Source: an uncultured Clostridia bacterium
Lineage (GTDB): Bacteria > Bacillota > Clostridia > Christensenellales > Borkfalkiaceae
Direction: 5' to 3'
Assembly (NCBI GenBank): GCA_937912025.1
Contig: CALDOZ010000050.1
Coordinates: 1-23,684 of the forward strand
Length of the DNA stretch: 23,684 nucleotides
Shown here in pieces: positions 22,443-23,684 of this stretch. A program made the translations under genes and the position numbers. The notes under the pieces were generated by a model. That model had not been told where the DNA came from and did no database searches. It saw only the letters and a list, made by a program, of their open reading frames with translations. The number at the start of each line of letters is the position of its first letter. Within the stretch, counting starts at the first letter, position 1.

Positions 22443-22479
22443 CGCATTATTAGTTAAAAACATTTCAAATATTGACATT

Positions 22480-23286
22480 ATGAGTAAAAATATTTATTAT
22501 CAGGCATTTCACGACACAGGCGCTGTTTTTACCGCTTGCATAACTAAAAACGATTTAGGTTATACCTCCCCTCACTTTCACCGTTCTATTGAAATTATTT
22601 ACGTTTTAAACGGCGTAGTAAAGTGTAATATTGACGGGGAAAGTTTTGACGCGCTTGAAAACGATATTATTTTTACAAAGCGTTGCGGTATACACGAATT
22701 TTATTACGGAGATAAAACGGACACTTTACTTTTAGTTATTACCCCTAAGTACTCTAACGATTTTGACCTTATTTTTCAATCAAAAACAATTCCATGTCAT
22801 TTAAGCGATGTTGATTTTAATAAAACTCTACTTAAATATTTAACGCCTCTTGCTAAGCAAACTGAAACTTCTGATATGGTAATTAAAGGTCTTGTTAACG
22901 TAATTATAGGTAAACTTTTTGAGCATTATCCAACAACTCCTATCGAAAACTCGGCTAGCATGGATTTAATAATTGACGTGTTAAATTACATAGACCGCCA
23001 TTATAAAGAACAATTAACTCTTGACGTAATTTCTTCAAAATTTGGATACAACAAGTATTACTTTTCAAGATTGTTTAACGATAGTATAGGAACAAACTTA
23101 AATAATTACATAAACGGCGTAAGACTTCGCAACCTTATGAAAGATGCGCGAAAGATTGAAAAACCTAACTTTTCCCAGTTAATTTTAGATTATGGATTTG
23201 ACAGTTTTTCTACTTTTTATAGAACTTGTTATTTAAATTTCAATATGTCTCCTAAAGAAATTTTGAAATCTTGCAAATTAGAATAA
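22480..23286 (+). CDS. AraC family transcriptional regulator
   Basis: This cytosolic sugar-type regulator has an N-terminal cupin domain (PHFHRSIEIIYVLNG, then a second cupin stretch) and a C-terminal pair of AraC helix-turn-helix motifs. The first motif is LTLDVISSKFGYNKYYFSRLF. The second is FSQLILDYGFDSFSTFYRTC, followed by MSPKEIL. The ATG at 22480 gives 268 residues and a natural cupin N-terminus. The frame extends to TTG at 22411 (291 residues), but that start is only 13 nt from the predicted transcript start, and neither has a clear Shine-Dalgarno sequence. Divergent from the sugar operon, it is the likely local activator. The inducer is unknown. Confidence 0.92.
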   Translation: MSKNIYYQAFHDTGAVFTACITKNDLGYTSPHFHRSIEIIYVLNGVVKCNIDGESFDALENDIIFTKRCGIHEFYYGDKTDTLLLVITPKYSNDFDLIFQSKTIPCHLSDVDFNKTLLKYLTPLAKQTETSDMVIKGLVNVIIGKLFEHYPTTPIENSASMDLIIDVLNYIDRHYKEQLTLDVISSKFGYNKYYFSRLFNDSIGTNLNNYINGVRLRNLMKDARKIEKPNFSQLILDYGFDSFSTFYRTCYLNFNMSPKEILKSCKLE

Positions 23287-23294
23287 ACGTAACT

Positions 23295-23322
23295 TACCTT
23301 GCTTAGTTTATTAAGCAAGGTA
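23295..23322 (+). terminator. Intrinsic terminator of the AraC-type gene
   Basis: A perfect 11-bp stem (23295-23305 with 23312-23322, arm TACCTTGCTTA) with a 6-nt loop is followed by a run of Ts. It separates the regulator from the DUF1540 gene. A weak TTGCTT-N16-TATATT (23299-23326) inside it could serve as that gene's promoter. Confidence 0.88.
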
Positions 23323-23366
23323 TATTTTTTTTAAAGAGAGCCATAATAAAACTAAAGGAGATAATT

Positions 23367-23528
23367 ATGGATTTAAATTGTAAAGTAAAATGCAACGTAT
23401 GCGAATGCGTTCATAACAACTGTGATGCAAACGGCTGTAATTTAAGTTTAATTGAAATTACCCACGAACAAACTACTGACGACGTTGTTGCAACGCCACA
23501 TTTTTGTAAAAGTTTTTGCAAAAAGTAA
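23367..23528 (+). CDS. DUF1540 small cysteine-rich protein
   Basis: This 53-residue protein begins MDLNCKVKCNVCECVHNN and has nine cysteines, at residues 5, 9, 12, 14, 19, 24, 47, 51 and in the pattern C-x3-C-x2-C-x-C, then C, C, and a terminal C-x3-C. The pattern (V-x-C-x-V...N-x-C...A-x-x-C, then a Thr/Asp-rich segment and a C-terminal Cys pair) matches the DUF1540 family of small, probably metal-binding proteins common in Clostridia. The function is unknown. The start is well supported by AAAGGAG six bases before the ATG, and a terminator follows the stop codon. It is too short for many gene callers' default thresholds. Nothing links it to the sugar locus. Confidence 0.85.
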   Translation: MDLNCKVKCNVCECVHNNCDANGCNLSLIEITHEQTTDDVVATPHFCKSFCKK

Positions 23529-23529
23529 T

Positions 23530-23561
23530 AAAAATACCCGCTCAAATGAGCGGATATTTTT
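23530..23561 (+). terminator. Intrinsic terminator of the DUF1540 gene
   Basis: CCGCTC (23538-23543) pairs with GAGCGG (23548-23553) around a 4-nt loop. After one mismatch the flanking AAAAATA/TATTTTT also pairs, and a U-tract follows. It lies two bases after the stop codon. Confidence 0.88.
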
Positions 23562-23597
23562 ATATAACGCTAACTTTTTTAACGTTTTATTTAAATG

Positions 23598-23649
23598 ATA
23601 CTATCGAAATCGGACATTTTTTTTAAAATATGTCCGATTTCGATAGTAT
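23598..23649. repeat. Perfect 20-bp inverted repeat with 12-bp spacer
   Basis: The arm at 23598-23617 (ATACTATCGAAATCGGACAT) is the exact reverse complement of 23630-23649, with a T/A-rich 12-bp spacer. It is more GC-rich and longer than the terminators in this window. Pairing stops exactly at base 23630, which is also the first base of the 55-bp end repeat. It could be an unusually stable terminator, a dispersed palindromic repeat, or recombination-related ends. Only this copy, plus the lone right arm at 1-20, is visible. Confidence 0.8.
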
Positions 23650-23684
23650 TTTATAATTTGTTTTTGTGTTTTGACGAAATTTTT
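23630..23684. repeat. Right copy of the 55-bp terminal direct repeat
   Basis: Identical to bases 1-55 without mismatch. It closes the window into a potential circle of 23,629 bp in which the DUF1540 gene would be followed by the his operon terminator region. Confidence 0.95.

Larger units (their letters stand above)
22359..22477. repeat. Two exact AATATTGACA sites flanking the divergent araC-type/operon promoters
   Basis: AATATTGACA occurs at 22359-22368, overlapping the -35 box of the regulator gene, and again at 22468-22477, about 65 bp upstream of the predicted operon start. A one-mismatch version, AATATTGTCA, lies on the minus strand of the GH2 promoter (17568-17559), about 60 bp upstream of its start. 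These positions suit an AraC-type protein that activates both units and represses itself. The motif is AT-rich, so the call is tentative. Confidence 0.4.

Noticed and set aside
1..23684. Plasmid, phage or integrative element
   Set aside because: No replication, partition, mobilisation, integrase or structural phage gene is seen, and the gene content is core chromosomal. The end overlap alone does not make it a plasmid.

Overview
This is an AT-rich stretch of bacterial chromosome, most likely from an uncultured Clostridia-type member of the Bacillota. The signs are AGGAGG-like ribosome binding sites before most genes, sigma-A promoters with 17-bp spacers, a perfect CIRCE (HrcA) operator, a YerC/TrpR-like regulator at the head of the his operon, short HisG paired with HisZ, the pta-ackA-DUF177-rpmF order of Clostridia, TmcAL (YlbM) and a DUF1540 protein. 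I can see no rRNA, tRNA, CRISPR array, transposase, phage or plasmid replication gene.

Layout. (1) 1-8142: a complete-looking histidine operon on the minus strand, transcribed from about 8012 towards 275, in the order yerC-like regulator, hisZ, hisG, hisD, hisC, hisB, hisH, hisA, hisF, hisIE. It is tightly packed, has one consensus promoter and three 8-bp-spaced copies of an ACTTTAR motif just after the predicted start site. Downstream are two hairpins, one inside a 127-bp element bounded by 13-bp inverted repeats. (2) 8100-10085: htpG (Hsp90) under a promoter overlapped by CIRCE. (3) 10137-10933: DUF177 (YceD) and rpmF (ribosomal protein L32). (4) 10993-13340: pta-ackA acetate pathway operon, with an operator-like palindrome on its promoter, divergent from tmcAL (13381-14553). 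(5) 14620-23286: a carbohydrate locus with a GH2 glycosidase under its own promoter and a minus-strand operon Gfo/Idh/MocA - TIM-barrel isomerase/epimerase - second TIM-barrel isomerase/epimerase - Gfo/Idh/MocA - ThuA-like, divergent from an AraC-type regulator. (6) 23367-23528: a small cysteine-rich DUF1540 protein.

How the genes work together. The his genes cover ATP+PRPP to histidine except for a recognisable histidinol-phosphatase. Pta-AckA make ATP and acetate from acetyl-CoA, and the divergent TmcAL uses ATP and acetate to modify elongator tRNA-Met. In the carbohydrate locus, two NAD(P)-dependent sugar oxidoreductases, two metal-dependent isomerase/epimerase-fold enzymes and a ThuA-like protein are the parts list of the keto-sugar (glycoside 3-oxidation/elimination) type of pathway. 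A classical retaining glycosidase stands beside them. This is the most interesting functional part of the window, but its substrate is not visible and it has no transporter.

The first 55 bases are repeated exactly as the last 55 bases, so the window closes on itself. A perfect 20-bp inverted repeat lies at the closure point, and the duplicated 55-mer begins exactly at the inner edge of its right arm. Whether this is a circular molecule, a tandem or repeat-induced assembly loop, or something else cannot be decided from sequence alone. The housekeeping gene content argues for a chromosomal assembly loop.
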